Notes: generated from the letters alone by a model not told the origin. DNA of 64,000 bases from Gymnopus androsaceus JB14 (GCA_009733575.1 ML769466.1:1-64000); one strand, 5' to 3'. Positions 12,926 through 26,028 are shown, counted from the stretch's first letter. Numbers and translations are program-made.

Positions 12926-14891
12926 TTCCTTCTCCAGAGATAGTGATAAGACAAGTTCTAGTTGTGTTAAGAGTGGGGCAAAGGGCAAGCAGCGTTTAAT
13001 CCACGTTGGCGGTGGATGATGTGGTTGCCGAAAACAGGAGATTACTTACGCACATCATTCTCATTCAATTCTATTCACTTGCCGACTAGTATTTCTGTCA
13101 CTGACCTATCCACCCACCTGATCATAGCTCCAAATCTAGCTGCGCCACTTTACCGTGCACTTTATTAACCTTCCGTGTTGATTCTGTCTGATTATCTGGA
13201 GATGAAGGAACGATCTTAATCCTACTATTCTGGTAGACCTCAAACTTGCAAGCCTTCAAAGTTCAAACCACAGAAAGGGTCTCAGATCTTACCCGCTTAT
13301 GAATCAGCCTTCTCTCCATGCTCTACCCTCGTGGGGGGAACGAGGCGAATGAATTCTCCGACTACAGTGCGGTCCAGCGGCCAAGCAAATTAGCGCAACC
13401 GAAGGGGCCCTCTATTCCAGAGTCCGATAGCAAGTTCTTCCTGCTTTTCTTAACAATGTTCCTCTTACCACCCTCAACTGCTCGACTACCCACCCATGCA
13501 AATTTACTCCTCTAACCCGTAAGCACTACCGAGCTTGGTATCCACGTGCTCAGGTATGGAACTAGACAAGACGTGTACACAAAACCGTACAAGCAGAAAT
13601 TCTATACCCTTCTTGTCTCCCGTATTACCCTTCGTAAGTCTCTTAAGATTCTATTCATACGACAACTTCAAGATGCCTTCATCTGTCTGTCGACGAAAGG
13701 TTGGGCTCCCTCAGTGCTGCTGCAGAAAATTCGGTGATGAATGTGATATTCGGTTGAGAGGTCGGTATCCGCTGAAGTCTTCAACTCCTAGACGCAATGC
13801 ACGTCGCCGGTAACGATGATGATTTTGATTGGTATGTTCCTCGTCGTGGAAGGATTCATCCCCCCGCACTCGGAGCATAGTATCGGACCTTTACAGGCAG
13901 TTAATCTTGGAAGACCGTATCTCTTTTCTTTCTGTTCTCATGAAAACTTGGACAAACGCGCTGTGGAAAACTGGTACTGACTTACTTTGGTTCAGGCCTC
14001 CGAGGCTCCCCCAGAACACCGCCCAGCTAGTCTAAAGTCTGGATCCAAAATACACTACTTCGGACAAGGAAGATTGTGACGAATCCTTCAAAAAATCGCC
14101 CAGATAGCTCCTGGTGTTCTTACAGAGTAGTGATTTCGGCCGCCTGGATGAGTTAGAAGAATCGAGCGGAACAGTCTTGCGTAGGTTGGGCACAAAATCT
14201 TTGAAAAATCTTGCGTTGACGACCTAAAGTTATGCTGTAAAGGATAAGCAAATTTGTGAGCTAGATACGCTGTTCTTGGGCTGTTTCGGACAAATCATCA
14301 CAAATTTCGTGAGCTCTGGAAGGAGCTTACTACGTGCATCTTCATCGAGTGAGGAAGCCGTTAGCTCCCAACAGCCGCGGAAGGACCAGTACTGCTGCGA
14401 ACTCTATTTTTACTACCACTTCTCCAATGCTTCCGAGCTAAATTCCTGTATACTTTACTTCGATATTCCGGATGCCTTTGCCATTACAAAAGCATCCTCC
14501 CACATAGATCGTACATGTGTTGAATATTCATCGCAAGAAACATTCGTCCTTCAAGAGCCAGTGCAATGCTTTAAATAAATCTATCCAATCTTTTTTCAAC
14601 TGAGTAAGACGCGATGCTTACAATATATTTCAGTCACACGACTGTACTAAGGCACCAGGCACGGCCTCTGGTTATTGCACTCAGTTCTGTATTCAGTATT
14701 CGGCCAGCATTAGGATACAGGTCACTACTCTACTTCCATCGGATTGGAACTCGGACTCAATTTTCTGCTCGCTCTCGCGCAGGGGATTTACTTCCGTGTA
14801 CCTCCGTGTACCTAAGCAACATTTCCCGCAGTCATCATTGTTGATGAGCTAAAAATACTACTGGTACTTATATACGATGCTCTCTCCCGCC
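12926..14891. other. No gene recognised
   Basis: Scattered short open frames on both strands, none with introns or motifs that join into a recognisable protein. The stretch 13500-14050 has longer frames (for example 13829-14035) that I could not assign; it may hold an old, decayed gene. Confidence 0.4.
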
Positions 14892-15888
14892 ATGCTCAAT
14901 TCATGCTTTTCCTCAAAAGCCGTCGTCAACTATCCACTGGTATTTGTAGCTGGAACCCTAACAATACTCTTTTTTTTGACGTTACGTGCAGTTCGCAGTC
15001 GGGGTGCAAAGCCCGTGAGTACTGCGTCCTTTCCCTGATATGCCATGCTTGACAGCACTGACCTGTATAGGCCTGGCTTTTACATCTGATTTCCGAAGAG
15101 CTATTGACAGATGAGGACATAAACGTTTTCAGTGCGTTCTAAGTAACCTTTGTACAATAATCTTGAACTTGCTCACTCTCTCCATAGGCACTCAATTGAC
15201 GGATCTCAAACTAGTTGGTAAACTCACCGACGCGGCCATAGGCAATAACAATAGAGGGATATATTCCGTTGCCGGAACCTTCGAAGGCCGTCGTGGCGAA
15301 GACCTCTTGGTCAAGGCTATGGACTTGCGCGCTGCCGATAATTGGAGTGAGGTCAGAGTGCTCAAGATTCTGGGCGAACTCGTTGCCTCTGGCGTGTTCC
15401 GAGATACAGAGAGGAGACTCAAATGGAAGGGACCGAAGGGTGGTGGATCTGTCCCAGTGATCGTAATGGAGAAAAAGCCGGGTGTTTTGATTGAAAAGAC
15501 TGAGGCTTACCGTAAAGCCTCGAAGAAGGTTCAGAAGGAAATGGTGGCGCAGGTACGAGACCTGATGTGCGCAGAGGTGGCGGATATTGCTGTCACTACA
15601 GGCGTATACCATGAGTAAGTCTGTTTGGGTTCTCTCGGAAAGTGGTTGTGAGTACAACTAACGTATAGTGACAATCACAAAGACAACGCCTTGGTCGAGC
15701 TGAATGGAACCAAGGTATTGTCCGTTGAAGTTATCGATTGGGGTGGTTCTGTCTACGTTGTGGGCAGAGCAAGTAAAGGAGAAATAGTATGTATCCATAG
15801 GGCCGTCTTCGTTGCTGTTGCGGTACTTGAGCTGACCATATTATAGGCCAGATATTGTATAGAAGTATGGAACCGCCTTTATAATTAG
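14892..15888 (+). CDS. Small membrane-anchored protein-kinase-like protein
   Basis: Five exons join in frame: 14892-15018, 15071-15132, 15188-15614, 15669-15787 and 15847-15888 (borders by eye; the first intron opens GTGAGT). The N-terminus has one hydrophobic span (VFVAGTLTILFFLTL) before a basic stretch, suggesting a signal anchor. The soluble part resembles a shortened kinase or aminoglycoside-phosphotransferase fold: LLVKAMD (possible ATP-binding Lys), SEVRVLKILGEL (alphaC-like Glu), HDDNHKDNALVEL (catalytic-loop-like H.D....N) and VEVIDWGG (in place of DFG). No glycine-rich loop is evident, and the protein ends soon after the DWG segment at about 255 residues, lacking a usual C-lobe. It may be a pseudokinase or a lineage-specific phosphotransferase. 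No other copy is in the window. Confidence 0.6.
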
Positions 15889-18754
15889 TTGAACATTTGG
15901 TAGATTAACGGTATAGTGGCTTGTTGAACGCTGGGGTTCAATCGGATATCGCTACCATCATATAGTTGGGTATTCTCCGAGTCATTACATAATAGAAGGA
16001 AATCCTAAGCGATTTTCGAAAACAACCTCGATTCATCGACAGAGTTTTGAGTTAAGTAGTTGCGAGGTCATCGAAGGATAGAATTTCCTGAAGCAACTTC
16101 GGATTCAGTACAGAGTGCAACGGTGGTATTCTATACATATTTTACTAGCACTACATCGGTGAAAAGCTAGTACAGTACAGTCTTGAGTACGAAGCATAAT
16201 GAAGAAGTCATACCTCGCCTAAAGTGAGAAGATAAAGAAAAATTATAAGATACATAGGAGAAAATTACTGCAATTTCCATACAGGTATCTGGTTAGGAAA
16301 CCGCGCAGAACCTGTGAGTTTGAATAACTGTGGGTTGCCCACGGGCAATTACTTATACTAAGTAGTGGTTACTAACTAACCGTTATATGCGCTGTAGATC
16401 GTTGTAGATTCTCCGGATACGTGCAATACCCGCAGGAGTAATGATGCGGGTATTTTCGACATCTTTCGTTTTGTTTTTTTTGGTTAGTGTTCTGAATCAT
16501 GGAGCTCCTTTAAGAATATACGTTAGAGCTTGTGTTCACTCTTCGTATAAATAGCTTTGACATCTCTATAATAGGCCTTTGATGGCGGGCCGAACGTATC
16601 GGCGCTAATTACGGCCTGTTGTTATTGGATTGGCCATGGGGCCTGCAGCTGGGTGGAGTGTCAAGTCATTCTCTGTTCTACAGATCCTTGATACTGCGTC
16701 GAATTGTTGATTAAAGTTGCTACCACTGTGGTAGTGAACCCCTAGATTGGAAAAAGCTTTGTAGAAAGGGTTAAACGGGAATCCAGGTGGAATATTCAGC
16801 CTGAAACGAGCCGGATATATGCGGAGGAAGTCTGAATGTTCTTTTTTTTCATTTCTTGAATCCAACGGCCATCACATACCCGATTTTTGTATGAGGAACC
16901 CCCTGACCCCAATACTTATCACTAGTGCTTTACTTATCAGTACCACAGTTTAGCAGCTACTAAGTATTCGACGTTCGTTCCGCCGGGAGAGCCAGAAAAT
17001 GTCGCTTACTTTGTAAGATATCATACTGGCCTTGATCTCGTCTTTGAATTTCAATGAGCTACACCCCAACGAAACAGCTGTAAATAGGTTAGTACAGTGG
17101 GATCTAAAAATAAGTACTTGAACTGACCTCCATCGGAGTGCATTCCCCAAGCTTCGTAGCCGATCTTCTGTTTTTGGAAGGTTGGTGTAGTACTACCAGT
17201 TTCTGGATCTTCATTTTGGGATGTTTCTCCACTCAGCAGTCGTCGCTAAAGAAGGCGATAATTATACGTAGGATTTGCCGCATTCCGATGCTGGCGAGTC
17301 GGAGTGATCACAGAGAAGTATTCTTTATCGTCATAAGTAGTATCTGGCTTACTGTAACTATATCTTGACCACTTCTCAAGAGAACAATCGTCGATGGAAC
17401 TGAGCTGAACAGAGCTTTGGGACTTTCTGTCGCCTCCCGAGTTTGTAATTTGTCAGCTCACAATCCGGGATGATAGAGCCTGGAGTTGTCCGAGTCGTTT
17501 ACGACCGGCTCAGCAAACTGAACGACCGTATCCCACCGTTCGCAGCATGTAGAGTGATATTCCACATGGCAGATCATAACACGTCCCAGTTGATGACACT
17601 GAGACCTTATTAACATAATAGCAGAATGGGCTCCGGTCAACGGCAGAGAACTTTTTTTCAAGCGTACTATGGAGCTGCGTGGGGAGCTTACCGGTACAAG
17701 AAAAAGCTGAAATTGAAATCGTCACAGCGTTCGCTAGTAGAAACTGGCAAATGTGCTTCAAAGTGCGAGAATCAAGCGTCGTATCCTCCCGGATTGATGA
17801 AAAGGAAACAATTCGTTTGGCAAAGCGTTGAACGGAGATTTGCCAATGACTATAAACTGTTGGATTTACTTAGAGCCGGGAACCGTGGCGATACGGGCGT
17901 GGTGATACGGGAGAAAAGAACTGGCGCTAAATTGTCGCGTAACAAAGTGCCTAAGCGCCTGCTCTCATCCCAAACCTATTAGTATTAAGCCTTTTTGAAT
18001 CGCGTTCATACATCCGAATGAGGATTTAGGTGCGTTCCTTCGATCCTCTCGGATTTCTAATTATTTTCTTCAGTATTCACCGGAACGCGCAAATTCCAGG
18101 ACTTGCCTGACTCGATGCTGGATCATTTCTAATCTCCTGCTCATTCCCATCTAGTCTCCCTACAATTCTCCTTCACCGTACATCAAACTCATGGTACAGT
18201 GACAATCTGCTAGCAGTGAATAACTCATTGAAGGGCCGGGCTCAAGCACAAGTGATTCGCAGAAGGTTAATTATTTATATTCTATCCTATCGCCGACCGT
18301 TTTATTGGACTGCTGCTGCAATGCGCTGATCTCCGCGCCCATTTCGAGGTATAGTAATGAAAGTACGTCTTTGAATTTTCCTTAAATGCGGACCTTGGTC
18401 ATTCGTCTCTCAAGGCCGAGCTATAACTCTACCAACCGAGCTGTGCGTGCGTGCGCATGTATCTTGAAACAGCCCCAATGGTCCCAAGGATCGAGTCCTT
18501 ATTAAAACCTCATTTCCTGAACGGTCATAACATACAATATAAGACATATTAACCATGCCGCTTAGGCTCTTCACATCGGATCGTCTTAAAGTCCTCTGGG
18601 TATATCCGTTACTGTCAAGTTCTTCTCAAGCTACTGCGGGGCTAATAATTCCTTCTTCATGCTGCCACACCATTGCAAATCGCTCATAAACCCGTACTCT
18701 TGAGGCAAATTTGCTTTTGTTCCCTTTCCTGACGAAAAGTCGAATCTAACACAA
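15889..18754. other. No convincing gene; one isolated 118-codon frame
   Basis: AT-rich sequence. The longest frame, 17626-17982 on the plus strand, encodes a very basic 118-residue peptide (KKKLKLK, RRFANDYKLLDLLR) without introns or a family match that I recognise; it may be chance or a remnant. Nothing else was recognised. Confidence 0.4.
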
Positions 18755-19691
18755 TGTCACTTTTTTCGAATCTCTTATGTCTTGCACTAGCTGCTCTTAG
18801 CGTCCAAGCTCAAGATACAGTATGTATCATTCGTCATCTTCATCCTCATTCTCATTTGCAATGCTGTCTTTAGACTGTTCAAGTCCAAGTAGGGGGCACG
18901 GTTAATGAACGCGGCGGAATCTACCAGTTCACTCCTTCCAATTTCAACGCAAACAATGGAAGCGTTATCTCGTTTGAGTTTACAGGAAACCCAGGAAACC
19001 ACAGGTACTGTTCGCCCTCACCCTCTAGATTCAGGCTTCGAGCTCATTTTTACTGGCGTCTGACCCAGCATCACTCAAAGTCCGTATATCTCTTTACTAT
19101 GAAATTTATCTACTTAGCTTTATTCTCATACACAGGTACTTTCTCCTCTCCATGCCAACCCTTGTCGGGAGGCTTCGACTCTGGCTGGGTGCTTATTCCC
19201 AATGGCGGAGTTTCCCCTAGTCCAGTCTGGAATTTGACTGTTACGGATGATTCAAATCGTTAGTAGTAGTGCATGATTATTACTACTGCTCATTTTGGCG
19301 TACGAATTTTACCAGCCATTTGGTTTTTCTGTCAACAGCTTCTTCCAACTCCGCATTGCGCTGCTGGTAATTTATAATTGTTAAACTCTCAAGTTGGGTA
19401 CTCATCCGGTTTTTAGGTATGGTCGGAGCAATCAACGCACCTACCAGCGGTTCCAATTCGTTTGACAGCTTCCTCAATAACGCCGAATCATCCACTACCT
19501 CTGGTGTACGTTTTATCTTTTAATCGTGCTCATAAATTGACACCACACCTCAGCAACAAGTCGGTGCCCTTGTAGGACAGGGTGCCTCAGCTTCGGCCAT
19601 TCCGGGACCTCTTTCAAGCGGGGTAACTCTAGTTGGTACACCGTCTGCTACACCTAGTGTGAACTGGATAATGTTGGTTCTTCTGGCATAA
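18755..19691 (+). CDS. Secreted Ser-rich cupredoxin-like protein with unusual 3' end
   Basis: The ATG at 18755 opens a signal peptide (MSLFSNLLCLALAALSVQAQ). About five short introns are read from GT..AG borders and frame. The mature protein has a plastocyanin-like cupredoxin fold: TVNERGGIYQFTPSNF, then GNHSITQS (Cu-ligand His), WNLTVTDD, FFCQQ (Cys) and PTPHCAAGM (His and Met), followed by a Ser/Gly/Ala-rich tail. Such extracellular fungal proteins usually end in a GPI-anchor signal. Here the tail ends abruptly as WIMLVLLA, and the last few codons lie inside sequence homologous to the TVP38 genes read in another frame. The original C-terminal signal therefore appears to have been lost at a rearrangement junction. 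Extracellular or cell-wall location is inferred; redox or copper function is unproven. Confidence 0.75.
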
Positions 19692-20853
19692 TCAACTGGA
19701 AACTTATCAAGTCGAAAGACTTTTGGTTCTCGAAGGAAGGTCTCAGTAAGTTTTGATGACCGTTTCCCAGAAGATCCTTTTTCTAATCTCGACTTTAGAA
19801 TACGGACTTACAGCCGCCGTAATTATAACTATCGTGGTCCTCTTTATCATTTACCACAAAACCATCGTGATTGCTCTTGAACCAGCGACACAGTGGTGCC
19901 ATGAGTGAGTGGCTTAAATTTTTCACGTCTTCATACTTTCTGAACCCCAAATTTAGCCAGAAGTTTGGGTGGCTTATCCCAGTAGGAATTCTATTCGTTT
20001 TGTCTTTCCCTCCGGTATGCATTGACTTGGACTCCTCTTTTTCTTACTAAAGCTTACCATGATCTATAGCTCTTCGGACATGAAATTATTGGGATGTTGT
20101 GTGGTATCGCATGGGGTATCGGAGAAGGTTTTGCCATAGTGGCGTTGGGTACATTACTAGGAGAAGTCGCCAACTTCTTGTGAGTCATCTGATAATGTTT
20201 CCTCGATGAAAATTGCTGAGTCCTTCTCAGCACGTTCAAATACTGCTGTACTTCACGAGCCCAAAAGTACGAGAAGAAGAAAATCAGCTATGCTTGCCTC
20301 GCAAGAGTAGTCCGCGCAGGTGGATTCAAGATTGCGGTTGCAGCTCGATTTTCCCTCATTCCTCCTCATTGTATGTTTTTACAACTAATCTCGTTTACTG
20401 TGTGGTTCTGATACCAGGAATTTCTAGTGACTACAACTGTCTTCGCATCTTCCGGGATGAGTTTCCCTACGTTTGTCGCGGCGGCGATCTGTTCCCTCCC
20501 CAAACAATTTGTGACTGTTGTAACTGGTGTACTTTTGGAGGATTCTATCAATGGAACATCGAAGAAGGAAAAAATTGCCTCGATAGGTGAGTGACCCTTG
20601 ATAAGTTTGGTCAATCGAAAAGATTCTGATTCGCATTCCAGCTGTAGCTATTGTGAGCGGGATCGTAACCTCTTTCGCTTTGCGATATGTCAATAGGAAG
20701 ATGGACGAGATCAAACCACAAGTCATCTATGAAAGGAGGAAGGCTCGGTATGTATCATATTTCTCTGATTCGGGATATTGTGCATAGGGCTAATTTATCC
20801 TCTTCAGTCAAAACGCAAACCTGAAGATGCTTTCCGAGGATAATGCCGTTTGA
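19670..20853 (+). pseudogene. TVP38/TMEM64 family copy 1, lacking its first exon
   Basis: From 19670 the sequence aligns with its neighbours from GSSG.I.WKL..SKDFWFSKEGL onward and stays in frame through every exon: the membrane segments (YGLTAAVIITIVVLFIIYH, GWLIPVGILFVLSFPP), LFGHEIIGMLCGIAWGIGEGF, GTLLGEVANF, GGFKIAVAARFSLIPPH, and the C-terminal VIYERRKAR tail to the stop at 20851. TVP38/DedA (SNARE_assoc) proteins are multi-pass Golgi/ER membrane proteins, several of which act as lipid scramblases. The N-terminal exon with the RTPSPTPSE motif and its start codon is absent; the cupredoxin gene occupies that place. It may be a pseudogene or be expressed as the 3' part of the cupredoxin transcript. 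The preserved downstream frame suggests a recent event. Confidence 0.75.
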
Positions 20854-22064
20854 ATAACGACACCTACTCTATATGATCTTCACATATTGATTTTCAATGA
20901 CTTCATGATCTTCATGAATGGACTTTTTGACTTGAGGTATCTACTGTAATATAATCTAACTCTTTATACTATACTGCATGTCGATACTACTAAGTAGTTT
21001 CAGTACTTATATCGAAAGAGACTCAGATTATACCTCTTTCTTCCAACCGAAGCTGAGGGCGCTAGAGCGCGCTTGTTCTTCAACTCTTACTGTCATCTTC
21101 TGCCGCTCTACGAAAAGTCCGACGCGAATACCTAGTGTCATCACTGGAGATACCATGAATCTCGAGAAGTTGTGTCCTTTGAGCTTGCATTTCGCATTCT
21201 TAACTTAGGCGTCGGGTTCCTCAATTAAAGCCGCGAAGCAACTAGTAGGCTAACCTAGCAAGAAGAATAAGGCCTGACGCAATACTTATGGGTTTCAGCG
21301 GCGAGATTCAACGAGGAGAGAAGGTACGAGGGAGAAATACGAGAAAGAAGAGGTTCGGAGGTTAGTCTCAAACCATGGTCGCCTTTCCTAAAACTAAGGC
21401 AGACTAAAACTAGTTCAACTTGTTGTCGTTGATCCTACATCCTGCATTTTGTGTGTTGTTGCTCTTCCGGAATCCGTTCTGGTTGTATAATTGCTTTGGG
21501 TGATCTTCCAAGAAGTTCGCAATCTTATACATTTTATCTTGCTTTACTACCCTCCTCTCATTCGCTGGCTTCCATGTATGTGGATAATCTCCCGCACAAC
21601 TCCCGCCAGTGACAACGCAATTTCAGGTTGCCAGCTGCGGAAACGTCCATCGGGACTTGCACTTGCACTGACTCCGACGGAGACCTGCCACGGATTCGGA
21701 GGACTGTAGAAAAAGCTGTTAAATTGCTGTCCCAGAAATTATTATTAGTTGTGATTGGTGTTATTGGCGATCAAACGTTATTGGACAGTATCCATAGGCG
21801 AAAGCATCCCGTGGTGGAACGTTCGGATAATCTGGCTAATCGACTTTCATTTCTCAAGTTGGTATTTATACCCTCACACAAGCATGGGCCTTGATCATTT
21901 CTTATCCTTCTTTCATTCCCGGCCAGTTACTGGTGAGGAAATGTTCCATCTCTGTTAAAATGCTATAAACTGAACGTTATGATTTAACAGAACACCGACT
22001 GTCGAACAGTTGTACTATTCGACATTTCCTTTCTTCCATTTAAATCAGCCAGCTTCCTTCGATC
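20854..22064. other. No gene recognised
   Basis: Intergenic sequence between TVP38 copies 1 and 2. Short open frames around 21490-21960 show no recognisable protein. The last ~60 bases should hold the copy 2 promoter and 5' leader. Confidence 0.5.
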
Positions 22065-23563
22065 ATGTCGTATCCTCTCCAAGTCCAGCCTACTATAGTA
22101 CCCAACTCTTTTTCCGCAAATGCCAGTCGTTCTCAGGCTCCCCCGCAATGTAATCATTACCCTCCTCGGTACGACGGTAACCTCGACTATCCTCAGCCTC
22201 AGGCCATCAAACCAGCTGAACTCACCAATGGAGAGACATGGACAGCTAATGTGAACTTATCGATGGCTCGGGATCCGCGTACACAGATCGCCCGCACACC
22301 GAGTCCTACTCCCAGTGAAGCTCACGAGTTGGAGAGCATTGGTTCGAGTTCTGGGCTCATCGACTGGAAGCTCGTTAGGTCAAAGGACTTTTGGTTTTCG
22401 AAGAAAGGTCTCAGTAAGTCGTATGGTCTATTTTATTTAGAAAGGCTTTGATCTCAACCTTCTCAGAATACGGGCTCGCCGCGGCCGTGATTATCACCAT
22501 AGCGGTATTGTTGTACGTGACTCCCGTTTCTTATATCCAATCAAATTTCATCGCTAGACAAAAGTGCTGTCTACCACAAAAATATCGTGATCTGGCTTAC
22601 ACCCGCAACAACATGGTGTAAGGAGTACGTTAATTCAATCAAATTTTGTTATCGTCTCTGACCCTCCACTTCAGCCACAAGTTGGGTTGGCTCATACCAG
22701 TGGGACTTCTTATCGTCCTTTCTTTCCCTCCTGTACGTATCTATTGGCATCGCCTTCGTCATGGACCTGACTTTTCTCTGCAGCTCTTTGGACACGAACT
22801 TGTTGGCCTTCTGTGTGGTGTTACATGGGGAATCGGTATAGGTTTCGTGATAGTAGCGCTGGGTACTTTGTTGGGCGAAGTTGCCAATTTTTTGTGAGTT
22901 CTGTGATGATTTTTCCGAACGTAAATTGCTGAATTTATTCCATTTTTCTCAGCACTTTCAAGCATTGCTGCACTACACGAGCCCGAAAGTACGAGAAGAA
23001 GAAAATCAGCTATGCTTGCCTCGCAAGAGTGATCCGCACAGGTGGATTCAAAGTTGCGCTTGCCGCTCGATATTTCCCTCATTCCTGCTCATTGTGAGTT
23101 TTTGGCAGTTTGTCTTTCTTACTGCTGGTTCTGAGAGCTTATATAGTGACCACGACGATTTTCGCATCTTCCGGAATGAGCTTTACTACCTTTGTTGCCG
23201 CAGCGATTTTGCTCCCTTCCAAAACAGTTTGCGACTGTTGTAACTGGTGTACTTTTGGAAGATTCTATCAGTGGAACGTCGAAGAAGGACACGATTGCAT
23301 CAATAGGTAGGTTGAACAAATTGGTCCTGGTCGACAGGCATTCTGATCTCTATTTCAGCTGTAGCTGTAATTTCCGCTGTCGTCACTTCTTTTGCCTTTC
23401 GATACCTTAACAGGAAGATGGACGAAGTCAAACCGCAAGTCATCTACGAGCGCAGGAAGGCTCGGTATGTCTACTATTTGCACTTTATCTCTCGAATTCT
23501 AAATAGCGTTTCTTCTTCAGTCAAGCAGCAAACCTAAAGATGCTTTCAGAGAGTACCGTATGA
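22065..23563 (+). pseudogene. TVP38/TMEM64 family copy 2, single-base frameshift
   Basis: Begins MSYPLQVQPT with a Pro/Tyr-rich cytosolic N-terminus, the motif IARTPSPTPSE, then LIDWKLVRSKDFWFSKKGL and the multi-pass SNARE_assoc domain (KLGWLIPVGLLIVLSFPP, LFGHELVGLLCGVTWGIGIGF, ARVIRTGGFKVALAARY). At 23067-23072 there is one extra T relative to the paralogues, so the conserved ARYSLIP.H becomes ARYFPHSCSL followed by a stop; the intron donor right after it is intact. Downstream exons are conserved to VIYERRKAR and QAANLKMLSESTV. One base would restore the frame, so a very young null allele or a sequencing error are both possible. Confidence 0.75.
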
Positions 23564-24710
23564 TGCAATATGAAATCAATATGTACCAACTTGGAATTTC
23601 GCTACGCTGTACATAGAAGGAGCGAAATTATTATTCATTCCTTTTGATAATTTAGGAGCTTAACCCCAGCCACCTTCGTCGTTCCCTCAGGAGAAATTTA
23701 GCTTGGTGACCCGTCTTCTATGGGTTGATGAAAGTGTCGAACCTCGATAGGAGAAATTGTAAGTACGAATCCCAAGAGTCGTACGAAAACGGACAAAATG
23801 ATACCAACCTCTGAAAAAACCTTTATTTTGTATGCTGAAAATGAATTTGAAAAAATTTTCCAAAAAAAAAAGTTTTTGGTGAAGATAGAGTGAAAAAAAA
23901 ACATCGCCATTGATTGGGCTTGAAAAATCTTACAAAAATCACACCATCAGAAAGCCCGACCTCGAAAATGGGGTGATCGACCAAATGGGATCCCAGTGCT
24001 GTACAGGAAGGTATGGTAGCATTATTGAGGAAAGAAAGCAAAACTTTGAGCGAAATGATCAAGAGGGCTTATGTAAGTATCCGGGATTTTAATTCCGCAC
24101 GACTCTTGACGAATCCAAGTGTCAAAGCGCAATTTGTTTGTCTAAATTTAGTTTATCTCCGATCACACAGGCAGATAAGATAACAGCCAACTTATGTCCA
24201 CATGACTTATTGGCGCGTCTCGACTTTCTTGGGACCCCAACTAAAACCAGTACTTATTGCATTGCCGAAGAGATTCAAGGCTTCAGGGACCTGTTTTCAG
24301 AGGCGGTAAACAAATCGAGGCTCAACCACTTCGCATTAAGTAGATTGTATTGTGCTAATATATGACGTTGGGTGACGTATATTTTTTGGGCTCCACCACT
24401 GTTTTCTTCGTTCCTAGTGCACAGAGATGATTAGCTCGCTCCAAGATGGGAGGCAGGCGGGACACTGGGAGTCCATTCTTTTGCGGCTCGCCTCGCGCCA
24501 CGCCTCCGTATAGCATGCAAGGACCACGGTTAGACACGGTTATACTCACGTCGCGGCCCCACATAGCCACCGACACCAATCTGCAGTCGTGCTCCAACGG
24601 GTTTGCGTAACACGTATTTAAACTCTCCCGAAGTAGAATGTCCCCAACTCACTTACGACGACAACACCCATACTCGATTCATTCCACCTTTTCCCAACGA
24701 AAACAAGACC
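23564..24710. other. No gene recognised
   Basis: Intergenic sequence between TVP38 copies 2 and 3, with A-rich tracts near 23860-23910. No coding or repeat signal was recognised. Confidence 0.5.
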
Positions 24711-26028
24711 ATGGCCTTCTACCAGGAGCCTGCCCCAGTGTATCCTAAGCAAACAGTGCAAATGTACGATCGAAACGCTATTGCTCGCACTCCGAGTCCA
24801 ACGCCTAGTGAGACGGAGGCATTAAACTCGAGCGGTGCGGGTACCGGTTTGGTTGATTTAAGCTCTTTGAAGTCGAAGGAATTCTGGTTCTCGGTAAAGG
24901 GTCTTAGTAAGTGTTCCATTTCTGGTATCCGCCATAAATCTAACCATCCTGTTTGATTAGTCTACGGAATTGGATTGCTTGTGATCATTGCTCTAGTTGT
25001 GGCCTTGTAAGTGCAATGTATGTGCGACAATCTGTTTCTCTAATCTGCCATCCCAGTGCGGTATTTCATAAAGATATCGTTGTGGGTCTTGAACCTGCAA
25101 CTAACTGGGCAAAGGAGTGAGTCGTCAATTGTACCCCGTTTTTCCAACTTGAACTGAGGTCCTCATCTAGGCAAACTGTTGGTTGGCTCATTCCAGTTGG
25201 AATCCTCGTTATACTGTCGTTCCCTCCGGTAAGCATTGTCTTACGATTATTGGGTTTCCTTTCGGGACTGACCATCCCTGAAGCTATTTGGACACGAGTT
25301 CGTTGGTTTGCTATGCGGATTAACTTGGGGCATCGGCGAAGGCTTCGGTATCATGGCACTGGGAACGTTATTGGGCGAGGCTATCAACTACTTGTGAGCC
25401 ACTGGGTAGCATTTTCAATCTTCCATTTACTCAGTCACTTCACTCTTGTCTAGTGTATTCAAGTTCTGTTGCACCGCTCGTGCACGGAAATTGGAAGATA
25501 AGAAGATCATGTACGCTTGCTTTGCCCGAGTTATCCAAGATGGCGGATTCATGGTTGTACTCGCGGCTCGATATTCGCTAATTCCTGCTCATAGTGTGTA
25601 CTCATTTTTCGTTGTGCCCGCCGCTGGAATCTTTTCCTAATCCATGTTATTAGTAACTACGACGATATTCGCAGCTTCCGGGATGAAGTTTTTCATCTTC
25701 GTTGCAGCCGCCGTCCTTTCTCTGCCGAAGCAACTTGTGACTGTCTACATTGGCGTTCTTCTGGGAGAATCGATCAACGGCACCTCGAGCAAGGAAAGAA
25801 TCGCGTCCGCTTTGCTCTCGGTCGTGTCTTTCATTATAACCACAATAGCCTACAAATTTCTCAACCGGGAGATCAACAAAATCAAGCCCGAGGTCATCTA
25901 TGAACGGAGAAAAGCCCGGTACCTATTCTTTCCTACTTTTCCATGAACTCAGAAACTAATTTTACAACAGCCAAGCAGCAAACTTGAAAATGCTCAACTC
26001 CAACACTGACAGCGAGGAAAGTGTATGA
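24711..26028 (+). CDS. TVP38/TMEM64 family membrane protein, copy 3
   Basis: Starts MAFYQEPAPVYPKQ at 24711. The cytosolic N-terminus is short and carries IARTPSPTPSE, then LVDLSSLKSKEFWFSVKGL. The SNARE_assoc/DedA-like domain follows: VYGIGLLVIIALVVAL, VGWLIPVGILVILSFPP, LFGHEFVGLLCGLTWGIGEGF, GTLLGEAINYL, GGFMVVLAARYSLIPAH, the reentrant-loop region TTTIFAASGMKFF, and LPKQLVTVYIGVLLGESI. The C-terminus is VIYERRKAR and a short acidic tail. All introns read in frame. One intron present in copies 1, 2 and 4 (after the KIASI-type segment) is absent here. Predicted Golgi/ER multi-pass protein; the substrate is unknown. Same strand as copies 1, 2 and 4. Confidence 0.85.

Noticed and set aside
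17626..17982. Basic 118-codon frame as a gene
   Set aside because: No intron, homologue or motif that I recognise; left as an unassigned frame within a gene-less stretch.
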